From contig JAUYMA010000009.1 of assembly GCA_030698805.1 (NCBI GenBank), positions 89,208 to 153,207 on the forward strand: 64,000 nt of DNA. Reading direction: 5' to 3'. Shown in pieces: positions 56,408 through 64,000 of the stretch. The notes beneath the pieces are model-generated. The model searched no databases, was not told the DNA's origin, and saw only the letters and a program-made list of their open reading frames with translations. Position numbers and translations under genes: made by a program. The stretch's first letter is position 1; every line of letters begins with the position of its first letter. Source of the DNA: Nanobdellota archaeon. GTDB taxonomy: Archaea; Nanobdellota; Nanobdellia; Pacearchaeales; GW2011-AR1.

Positions 56408-58051
56408 ATGAAAACAATAAAAAACAATACGAAAAGCTTTAAGGGGAACTTGAGCATTTTGGCTTCGGTCTTAATGATTGTTCTCTTAGCTAGCGCATTT
56501 TCTAGCGCAGCTATTTCTGGAAAAGTTATTGCTTCTAGCGATGGCTTAGAAGTTAGTGCTGGCACGGATAATACTTCTGTTACCGGAAGTGTTGAAGTTG
56601 AAACTTCTAATGGTTCTACTAGCTCTGGAGGTTCTGGAGCATCTTCTCAAGTAAAGTTTGATGCTGATGAGCATGAGTCTCTAAATGTAGCAGGCACAAG
56701 CAATAGTAACCGAATAAGAGCTGTTGATTTCAGCAATGAAAATGGTGTCGAAACAGTTAATATTGAGTGGTATATAAGCGGAGAGTGGGTTCCATTTCCA
56801 AATGGTAAGTCTAAGATAGTCGGCGATGTTGTTAATTTACCGGGAATGCCGGGACAGATGCCTATAACTATTAAGGATATAGACTATGAAGGAAGGAGCG
56901 TTGTATTTACAGCTTCTGAATATGTGAAGCTTATCTTACAAAGCAAAGCTTCTGGAGACACGAGCAAACCTGAAACAGATTCTGCCGTGACAATCTCGAT
57001 GTACCCTGTTAAACAGAAGGTTAACTATGGAGAATCAGTAGAATATGTTCTTGCTGTGCGAGACAATCGAATGACTAAGGAAATAAGTCCAAGGACTTAT
57101 TATTTAGAGTTTGTTACAAATAATAAGGAAGTCTTTGGAAGTTTCAGTGAATCTAAACTTACCTTTGAGAAGAGTGGCGATGGGAAGAAAGTAATTTTAA
57201 CAGTTACTTCAACAAACATTGGCTCTAATGAATTTAAAGTGTATGTAAAAGATTCAAAAGGAAATCTTATTGAAGGTGTTAAAGGTGGCCTTTTAGTTAT
57301 TAAGAATAATGTTGTGAGTGTTGAACCTACTCTTGATAATGAAACAACTGAAAGCACTACGTCGGGGGAGACTAGAACAGTTCCTACTGTAAACAGTGGG
57401 GCTTACTTTATTGGCGAAGGATTTATGTTGGGTGAAAATGAGTCTATGGGCCACACTTTCAAGATTAACCTTCTCAAGAAGTATAGCGACCTAAGAGGAA
57501 ATTTCTTTGTCAAGGGCAGTGATATAGATGGGAGAATACAGGGCACTTTTGAGGATGGCAAGATAGAATTTACTATTGTCTCTAAGGAAGGTAAGACTGT
57601 TGGTAAATTCTCAGGAAAGGTGTCAAAGTTCAATGACTTTACTCTCCTAAGGGGAGAGATTAAAATGTCTGATGGCATAACTTATTCCTTAACTGCTACA
57701 TCTCATAACCAAAACGTAGTGAGGGCTATTAAGGTAGATAAGGATCTGGAAGTCACAGTTAAAACAACTACTGAGATTGAAGAGTTCGTTGTTCTAGAGA
57801 ATAATGAATCTATTTCCTCAAATATGTCTGAAGAGCAGTACATTCAGCCTGTAGAGGTATATACCAAAAAGTTTCTAGGTATATTTCCAACTAATAAGAA
57901 AGTTCTTGTAGTAAAGGCTTTCTCAGATGGGAAAGAAACTGAAATAAAGATAAATGAATATAGTGAGAAGAAGATTGGCGAATACATAGTAAAGGTTGGA
58001 AATCTGGACGATAAGGAAAACATCAAGCTTGAAGTAAAAGCATCTAAGTAA
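56408..58051 (+). CDS. Secreted/surface protein
   Basis: Signal MKTIKNNTKSFKGNLSILASVLMIVLLASAFSSAAISG; start 56408 preferred over track start 56354 given the TATA (56331-56344) and SD positions. Confidence 0.75.
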   Translation: MKTIKNNTKSFKGNLSILASVLMIVLLASAFSSAAISGKVIASSDGLEVSAGTDNTSVTGSVEVETSNGSTSSGGSGASSQVKFDADEHESLNVAGTSNSNRIRAVDFSNENGVETVNIEWYISGEWVPFPNGKSKIVGDVVNLPGMPGQMPITIKDIDYEGRSVVFTASEYVKLILQSKASGDTSKPETDSAVTISMYPVKQKVNYGESVEYVLAVRDNRMTKEISPRTYYLEFVTNNKEVFGSFSESKLTFEKSGDGKKVILTVTSTNIGSNEFKVYVKDSKGNLIEGVKGGLLVIKNNVVSVEPTLDNETTESTTSGETRTVPTVNSGAYFIGEGFMLGENESMGHTFKINLLKKYSDLRGNFFVKGSDIDGRIQGTFEDGKIEFTIVSKEGKTVGKFSGKVSKFNDFTLLRGEIKMSDGITYSLTATSHNQNVVRAIKVDKDLEVTVKTTTEIEEFVVLENNESISSNMSEEQYIQPVEVYTKKFLGIFPTNKKVLVVKAFSDGKETEIKINEYSEKKIGEYIVKVGNLDDKENIKLEVKASK

Positions 58052-58139
58052 AGACGATCAAACAATTTTTATTTTTTATTTTTTACAATTTTTCTAGGGT
58101 AAGCGAAGAGCTTAAATAAGTGTTTTTGCTTATGTGGGA

Positions 58140-59804
58140 ATGAAAGATTTTTCAAGGGAAATATGGGCATATGCACTTAGGAATGCGATAGATTTTGGCA
58201 AGGTAGATGCGGGAAAAATTCTTCCTAAATTATTCCAGCATGGATTGGATAAGAAAGATATAAGGAAAATTATGCCTGAGATTCAGAAAATTGCTGGAGA
58301 GGTAAACAAACTTTCTGCAGGAGAGAGGGAGAAAGAATTTGAGAAATATGGAGAGTTTGTAAAAGAAAAGGAAGAAAAGGAAGAAGGGCTGCCTGAACTT
58401 GAAGAGGCTGTTGAAGGCAAGGTAGTAACCAGGCTTGCTCCTGAACCCTCAAAATATAATCACATTGGACACGCTCTTGTTTTTTTAATACAATATCTAT
58501 ATGCTAAGAAATACAAGGGCAAATGCATTCTGAGATTTGATGATACTAACCCTGAGAAATCCGCTTTGGAATATTATAGGTCTATGAAGGAGGATTTGGC
58601 TTGGCTGGGGATTAAATGGGATATGGAAATTCTTGCTTCCAATGACATGGCTCGGATGTATAAATTAGCAGAAAAATTGATCAATCAAGGAGATGCTTTT
58701 GTTTGCTCTTGCGCTCAGGAAGATATGAAAGAATTAAGGGATAAAATGAAAGCTTGCAAATGCAGGAAAAATAGTAAGGAAGATAATTTAGGGGAATGGA
58801 AATTAATGCTTTCAGGAAAATTTAAGGAAGGAGATAGGATATTAAGGCTTAAAGGAGATATGAAATCTAAAAATGGAGTCATGAGGGATCCAGTCATCTT
58901 TAGAATATCCTATTCATCTCATTTTATTCAGAAGGATAAATATTGCGTCTGGCCCATGTATGATTTTGAAAGCTCAGTTAAGGATTCTTTAGATGGCATT
59001 ACTCATGTTATTAGAAGCAAGGAATTTGAGCTTAGGGCAGAGCTACATGCCAATATTGTTAAATTGTTAGGAATGAAACCTCCAATAATCAGGGAAATAG
59101 GAAGATATCAGATAACTGGAGCTGAGACTCAAGGGAGAGTTATAAGAGAAATGATTGAGAAAGGCGAGATTAAAGGGTGGGATGATCCTCGCTTGGTAAC
59201 TGTTAAGGCTTTGAGAAGAAGAGGGTTTGTTCCGGAGATGTTTCAGGAATTGGCGCAAACAGTGGGATTATCCAAGAGTTCTGGCCGCATAGATCCAACA
59301 GTTTTGGCTGCAACTAATAGAAAGATCATAGATCAAAGGGCAGCAAGGTATTCTTTTATTGCTGATCCAGTTGAGCTTGAAATTACAGGAACGCCTGCGA
59401 TGAAAGAGATTGAGGTATTGCTGCACCCTGATAAAGATGAGAAGAGGAAGGTCAAAATAGGACATGAATTTTTTATTTCCAAAGAGGATTTTGAGAATCT
59501 GAAAGGTAAAGAAATAAGATTGCTTCATTTATATAATATTAAATTAGGTAGCAAGGTTGTCAAAGGAAAAGTAAAATGTGAATTTACTTCTTCTGATGTG
59601 AAAGATATTCCTAAGATTAATTGGGTTTCGTTTGGCGTTAAAGCTAGAGTTTTCATGCCTGATGGGAAGTGGGTTTCGGGTGTTGTGGATGAAGGTGTTT
59701 GGGATCTAAAGCCAGGAGCGATAATTCAATTTGAGAGATTTGGATTTGTCCGCTTCGATGGTATTCACAATCATCTTTATGAATTCTGGTTTGCTCACAA
59801 GTAA
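58140..59804 (+). CDS. gltX: Glutamyl-tRNA synthetase, archaeal type
   Basis: VTRLAPEPSKYNHIGHALVFL, RFDDTNPEKSALEYYRSMKEDLAWLGIKWD, ATNRKIIDQRAARYSFIADP. Confidence 0.95.
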   Translation: MKDFSREIWAYALRNAIDFGKVDAGKILPKLFQHGLDKKDIRKIMPEIQKIAGEVNKLSAGEREKEFEKYGEFVKEKEEKEEGLPELEEAVEGKVVTRLAPEPSKYNHIGHALVFLIQYLYAKKYKGKCILRFDDTNPEKSALEYYRSMKEDLAWLGIKWDMEILASNDMARMYKLAEKLINQGDAFVCSCAQEDMKELRDKMKACKCRKNSKEDNLGEWKLMLSGKFKEGDRILRLKGDMKSKNGVMRDPVIFRISYSSHFIQKDKYCVWPMYDFESSVKDSLDGITHVIRSKEFELRAELHANIVKLLGMKPPIIREIGRYQITGAETQGRVIREMIEKGEIKGWDDPRLVTVKALRRRGFVPEMFQELAQTVGLSKSSGRIDPTVLAATNRKIIDQRAARYSFIADPVELEITGTPAMKEIEVLLHPDKDEKRKVKIGHEFFISKEDFENLKGKEIRLLHLYNIKLGSKVVKGKVKCEFTSSDVKDIPKINWVSFGVKARVFMPDGKWVSGVVDEGVWDLKPGAIIQFERFGFVRFDGIHNHLYEFWFAHK

Positions 59805-59831
59805 ATGGTGTCTTTTATTAAACACCATTTA
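59802..59831. terminator. 10-bp stem inverted repeat at the gltX 3' end
   Basis: TAAATGGTGT-CTTTTATTAA-ACACCATTTA; includes the gltX stop codon. Confidence 0.4.
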
Positions 59832-59854
59832 GTTAAATAAAAAGAAAACCTGCT

Positions 59855-62800
59855 ATGGGGATGAGGTTTAAGGCTTTCAATCTTTCATATTCTATCTTTC
59901 TAGTATTTGGAATTATTCTTTGTATTTCTCTTGCTAGCTCTACTGTTGATAGTATTCCTCCTGAAACAGCAATTATTTCCCCATCAAACAGCGTTTATCT
60001 TACTGGAGAGGTGGCTATTGAGTTTGCGACCAATGAGATTAGCAGATGCACTTATAGCTTTGATGATCTCAATTGGGAGCCGCTAAGTACTGCAGATGGA
60101 TTGACTCATAAAGATACTGCCTATTTGCTAAATGGAGAATATACTATTATTGCTTCTTGCATTGACAATGCTGACAATGAGAATTATGGTTTAAGGGCTT
60201 CTTTTACCGTAAATGCCCCTAATAATGAAGTTGAAAACCCTGGCGAAAATACAGAAGATAAAAAAGACGATAGTAAGGCTGGAGAAAACACTCAGATTGG
60301 TGAGAATGAAATTGCTTTGACAGTCTGCGGAGAACTAAATAGAGAGAATACGATCTACTATCTTTACAATAATATAGCCACTAGTGGAACTTGTTTTGTT
60401 ATCACTGCTAATAATATTACTATTCAAGGAGATGGATATGGACTTGCAGGAGATGGAGAGACAGGAGATTATGGCGTATTAATCAATGGGGCTAATCAAA
60501 CTTCTATAATAAGATTATCCATAAACAGATTTGATGCAGGAATTAAAGCAGTAGGTACGAGAAATAGTTTCATTGATGATAATGTAGTAGTAAATTCCCA
60601 ATATGGGATCATGGTCTCAGGCGGATCCCACAACCGACTAACTAGAAACTATGCCTATAGCAATATGAATGTTGGAATGTATATTGATTCTTCTTCAGAC
60701 AATGAAATTCTTTACAATGCTTTCGATACTAATGACGTGGGACTGGACCTTATTTCTAGCCATAACAATAAGGTGATGTATACTGACACAAGTAGAAATG
60801 ATAGAGGGATACTTCTTATTTCAAGCAATAATAATGAGATTAATCACAATTCAGCTTATGCTAATCTTTTTGGAATAGCTCTTGAGATAGGAAGTGCTAA
60901 TAATCGTCTGTATAACAATACTTTAAGAGATAATGGATACGAGCAGATGGGCGCGGGCCTGGCGATTGCAGGAAACAATAATATAATTGAGAAAGTTATC
61001 ATAGATGGATCTATTTATGATGGACTATATTTATTTGAAGAATCTTCTACTGGCAATATATTCAAGAATTTATTGATTACTAATACTCTAGCAGGAAATG
61101 GATATGATATAAGATTCGCGGATGGAAGCGATCACTTTGGACCTGCTGGGATAAATGATACTGAGTTTATCGATTCTTCTTGGGATAACTATTACATTAC
61201 CCCTGTGGGAGGGAGGATTTACATTGAAAACAGTTCTGTTGGAAGCATTAACTTTACTGAACCAGTTAGCGGCAGTGGCAGGTTGAGTGAAGAAATTAAA
61301 TTTAATCCTGCTTCAATTTTTATTGGCCAAGCGTTGAATAGCAAAGCTGATTTGGTATTTTATGGGCTTCCTATAAGAGAAAGGTATCAAATAATTAGGA
61401 ATGAACAGGCTTGTTCTTCTGCTGATTGCCTTATGAGTATTATTTCTCCAGGCAAGTTGAAGGTAAGAGTTCCTGGCTCTGGAATTTACAGCGTTAATTT
61501 GAGTTATAATGGGGAAGATAATTCCGGGGGCAATAATGAAAATATTCCCCCAACTGTGAATCTAGATAGACCTATCGATGGGCAAATATTTATTGCTACT
61601 TCAGCTAGTGTTGTTATAAGGGCTGTAGCAAATGATACTCATGGAATCTCACAAGTAGAATTTTATGAAGGAAGTAATTTGCTTAATACAGATGCTATTT
61701 TCCCCTATGAATATACTTGGGAAGGAGTTGCAGTAGGGAACTACTCTCTTACTGCAAAGGCTTATGATTCTCTTGGATTATCTACCACCTCTAGTGTTGT
61801 GAACATTCAAGTTAATGCCCCTTTCGAGAATAGCCCTCCTTCTGTTATATTGGATGATCCTATTGATGGAGAATCATTTATTATAGGGGGCCCGGCTGTT
61901 CCTTTGAATGCACGAGCTACTGATGCAGAGGGTATCCAGAAAGTTGAGTTTTATCATGGGGCTACTTTGATTTTAAGTGATAATCAAGCTCCTTACGGGG
62001 GTAATTGGGTTCCAACAGATGCAGGTACTTATATTATAACTGTCAAAGCATATGATAATCTCGGAGCTTCAGCAACTTCTCAGCCAGTCACTGTAATTTT
62101 AGCTACATCTAATTCAGGGGGAGATGGAAATAATGGGAATACAACCCCTCAAGATATTGAGTCCCCTCAAATAACAGTTTCCCTTCCAGTAAAAGATAGA
62201 GTTTACCAATTTAATGAGACTGGAGAGTTAAATTTCTTTGTTCAGACCAATGAGCCTGCTTATTGCAATTATACCCTTGACTCAGGCAGAACTAATCAAA
62301 CAATGAATAGAGATTCTGGAAGAAATTCATTTACTGCTTCTTATCTGTTTGAGGCAAAGAATAGAACACTTGTGACATATCATTTCATGGCTCAATGCAG
62401 AGATAACACTGGCAATACAAATAGCTCAGACATAAGATTCTTCGCAAATTTCACTATGAGAATCAATAGTGGTGGAGACTCGGGCAACACAAGTACTAAT
62501 ACTAACAATACGAACACTGGGAATAATAATTCTAATGGAAACAACAGTACGGGCAATAACAACACTGGGAATAATAATCAAAATAATAATTCAACAGATA
62601 ATAATAATGCAGGTAATAACGTAAGCAATCCTGGTAATGATAGCCATAATAATGAGGGAAATCAGAATAATGAAGGCCCATTATTAACTTATCCAAATAT
62701 AACCTTGCATAGCCCTCAAAGTCTAGTATATAACACTACGGGAGTTTGGATTTACCTGAGCTTAGACCGGGCAGGAGAATGTGGGTATAGTTTAGATAAT

Positions 62801-63307
62801 GGGGCTACAAACATCACTCTTCCTACTTTGGATCAATTCTTTTTCAGCGAGGTCCATTCAGGATTAAGTAACAATGTATACTTTCTGCAGATTTATTGTA
62901 CAGATTTATCAGGTAATAGGGGCAATAAGAGTCTTAGTTTCATGATTGATGCAGACAGTCCTATTATAATTACCAATATCAATAGTCAGGATTCAAGAAC
63001 TTCTGGCTTTGAAGGAAGAGTAGAATCTGATTATTTAAGTTCAAATAAGATGAATGCTGAACAAGAGTTAATTCTTGCTGACGAAATGGGTGAGATCGAT
63101 GAAAGCATTCAAGTAACTGAAGAAATAGACTCTACGAGTTATTTGACAAAGACTAGTTTAAAAATTGAGACAAATGAGGATCTTAAATCTAATACTGGAA
63201 ATGCCATTAGTTTAACTGAGGAGAACAAGAGCAATTTATTTTTAATTATTGGATTTTTAGCATTCTTTTGGCTGCTTATTGGTTTGGCTTGGCTTATAAT
63301 GGGTTGA
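59855..63307 (+). CDS. Large surface protein: NosD-like beta-helix, Ig-like repeats, Asn-rich linker, C-terminal TM (1150 aa)
   Basis: PbH1-type repeats (IDDNVVVNSQYGIMVSGGSHNRLTRNYAYSNMNVGMYIDSSSDNEILYNAF...), two VEFYxGxxLL Ig-like modules, CNYTLDSG modules, TM LFLIIGFLAFFWLLIGLAWLIMG. Confidence 0.85.
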   Translation: MGMRFKAFNLSYSIFLVFGIILCISLASSTVDSIPPETAIISPSNSVYLTGEVAIEFATNEISRCTYSFDDLNWEPLSTADGLTHKDTAYLLNGEYTIIASCIDNADNENYGLRASFTVNAPNNEVENPGENTEDKKDDSKAGENTQIGENEIALTVCGELNRENTIYYLYNNIATSGTCFVITANNITIQGDGYGLAGDGETGDYGVLINGANQTSIIRLSINRFDAGIKAVGTRNSFIDDNVVVNSQYGIMVSGGSHNRLTRNYAYSNMNVGMYIDSSSDNEILYNAFDTNDVGLDLISSHNNKVMYTDTSRNDRGILLISSNNNEINHNSAYANLFGIALEIGSANNRLYNNTLRDNGYEQMGAGLAIAGNNNIIEKVIIDGSIYDGLYLFEESSTGNIFKNLLITNTLAGNGYDIRFADGSDHFGPAGINDTEFIDSSWDNYYITPVGGRIYIENSSVGSINFTEPVSGSGRLSEEIKFNPASIFIGQALNSKADLVFYGLPIRERYQIIRNEQACSSADCLMSIISPGKLKVRVPGSGIYSVNLSYNGEDNSGGNNENIPPTVNLDRPIDGQIFIATSASVVIRAVANDTHGISQVEFYEGSNLLNTDAIFPYEYTWEGVAVGNYSLTAKAYDSLGLSTTSSVVNIQVNAPFENSPPSVILDDPIDGESFIIGGPAVPLNARATDAEGIQKVEFYHGATLILSDNQAPYGGNWVPTDAGTYIITVKAYDNLGASATSQPVTVILATSNSGGDGNNGNTTPQDIESPQITVSLPVKDRVYQFNETGELNFFVQTNEPAYCNYTLDSGRTNQTMNRDSGRNSFTASYLFEAKNRTLVTYHFMAQCRDNTGNTNSSDIRFFANFTMRINSGGDSGNTSTNTNNTNTGNNNSNGNNSTGNNNTGNNNQNNNSTDNNNAGNNVSNPGNDSHNNEGNQNNEGPLLTYPNITLHSPQSLVYNTTGVWIYLSLDRAGECGYSLDNGATNITLPTLDQFFFSEVHSGLSNNVYFLQIYCTDLSGNRGNKSLSFMIDADSPIIITNINSQDSRTSGFEGRVESDYLSSNKMNAEQELILADEMGEIDESIQVTEEIDSTSYLTKTSLKIETNEDLKSNTGNAISLTEENKSNLFLIIGFLAFFWLLIGLAWLIMG

Positions 63308-63457
63308 GCAGATTTTATCTTATCGTCGGATAATAAATTTGTTTTGATTATTCAAGAGTTATTATTTTATTTCGTCGGGAAGAATCTTTTTTGCCGTCGG
63401 GATAAAATATTTTTTTATGATAGAAATATTTATAAAGGGCTGGTTATTTGATAAATC

Positions 63458-63958
63458 ATGAAAAAAGGGATGAATAGAAAAGGGTTGAGTGACGTTGTCA
63501 CGACTGTTCTTATCATATTATTTGCTATTGTTGCTGTTGCTGTTGTTGGTGGAATCGTAATGAATCAAATCAACAAAGCAGGCAAGAATATTGACAAAGC
63601 TACATTCTGCACTGAAAACATTGTAGAGCCAGTTACTTGCGTATTTGCTGCTGATGTTGATGCTGCTGCAGGGAACCAACCAGGTGTTAGAATTGGTTAT
63701 ACAAGAACAAATGGCGATGCAACTATGTTGACACTTAATCCTGTAAGAGCAAATATTGAGATTCAAGGTGGAGCGATTGTTAGCGACAATGCAGGCAGTA
63801 CGAGTATAACAAAGGGAAATAGTATTACTTTTGTTAAACAGACGCCTATAAGTCCGGTTCCAGTAAGTGTTGAACTTGCTACAAATTATTATCTTAAGGG
63901 TAGTGCTGGTGAACAAGTAACTTGCACTTCAAAGAAACTTGATTGCACATCACAATAA
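63458..63958 (+). CDS. Archaeal type IV pilin/archaellin-like protein
   Basis: Class III signal MKKGMNRKG-LSDVVTTVLIILFAIVAVAVVGGIVMNQI; TATA-like AATATTTATAAAG upstream. Confidence 0.85.
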   Translation: MKKGMNRKGLSDVVTTVLIILFAIVAVAVVGGIVMNQINKAGKNIDKATFCTENIVEPVTCVFAADVDAAAGNQPGVRIGYTRTNGDATMLTLNPVRANIEIQGGAIVSDNAGSTSITKGNSITFVKQTPISPVPVSVELATNYYLKGSAGEQVTCTSKKLDCTSQ

Positions 63959-63966
63959 GAGGAAAA

Positions 63967-64000
63967 ATGAAAAATATAAAACAAAAAATGAATAGAAAAG
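63967..64000 (+). CDS. Start of a second pilin-like gene (partial)
   Basis: ATG 8 nt after the previous stop; MKNIKQKMNRK repeats the MNRK(G) pre-cleavage motif. Confidence 0.5.
   Translation, partial: MKNIKQKMNRK

Noticed and set aside
62460-62670. Repeated AATAAT/GGGAATAATAAT units resembling a repeat array
   Set aside because: Repeats are in-frame Asn/Gly/Thr codons of the surface protein; no regular unit or unique spacers, so not CRISPR
63518-63916. Minus-strand 132-aa ORF over the pilin
   Set aside because: Antisense shadow; the pilin has clear family features and promoter

Overview
This 64 kb window is a low-GC, gene-dense archaeal segment. Archaeal markers are a thermosome subunit, ribosomal proteins L35Ae and L10e, TrmB- and Lrp-type regulators, archease plus RtcB, an archaeal-type GluRS, a class III signal-peptide pilin, and a BHB-type tRNA intron. 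The many orphan membrane and surface proteins and isolated biosynthetic enzymes suggest a DPANN-like (Woese-/Pacearchaeota-type) genome; this placement is inference. Recognisable features include three tRNAs: Tyr(GTA) with a 110-nt intron, Gly(GCC) and Val(TAC). Recognisable proteins include an Atm1-like ABC exporter, a DUF2419/Qng1-like queuosine salvage protein, PEP synthase, a short G6PDH-like protein, a MazEF-like pair, pyrophosphatase, two nucleotidyltransferase-domain proteins, a NosD-like surface protein, and a three-gene operon of large uncharacterised membrane proteins. The observations I rate highest are: (i) a secreted protein resembling a bacterial outer-membrane beta-barrel, C-terminal Phe included, divergent from a TrmB-like regulator with a 30-bp dyad operator between them; (ii) the structured tRNA-Tyr intron with a clear bulge-helix-bulge; (iii) a Qng1 homologue in an archaeon; (iv) the 37.7-42.8 kb membrane/pilin-like operon; (v) five convergent gene pairs sharing a palindromic stop tetramer (TTAA or CTAG); and (vi) several small repeated operator-like motifs at fixed positions relative to TATA boxes. 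No CRISPR array, transposase, integrase or rRNA was found. All assignments come from reading the sequence and translations; no database search was run.
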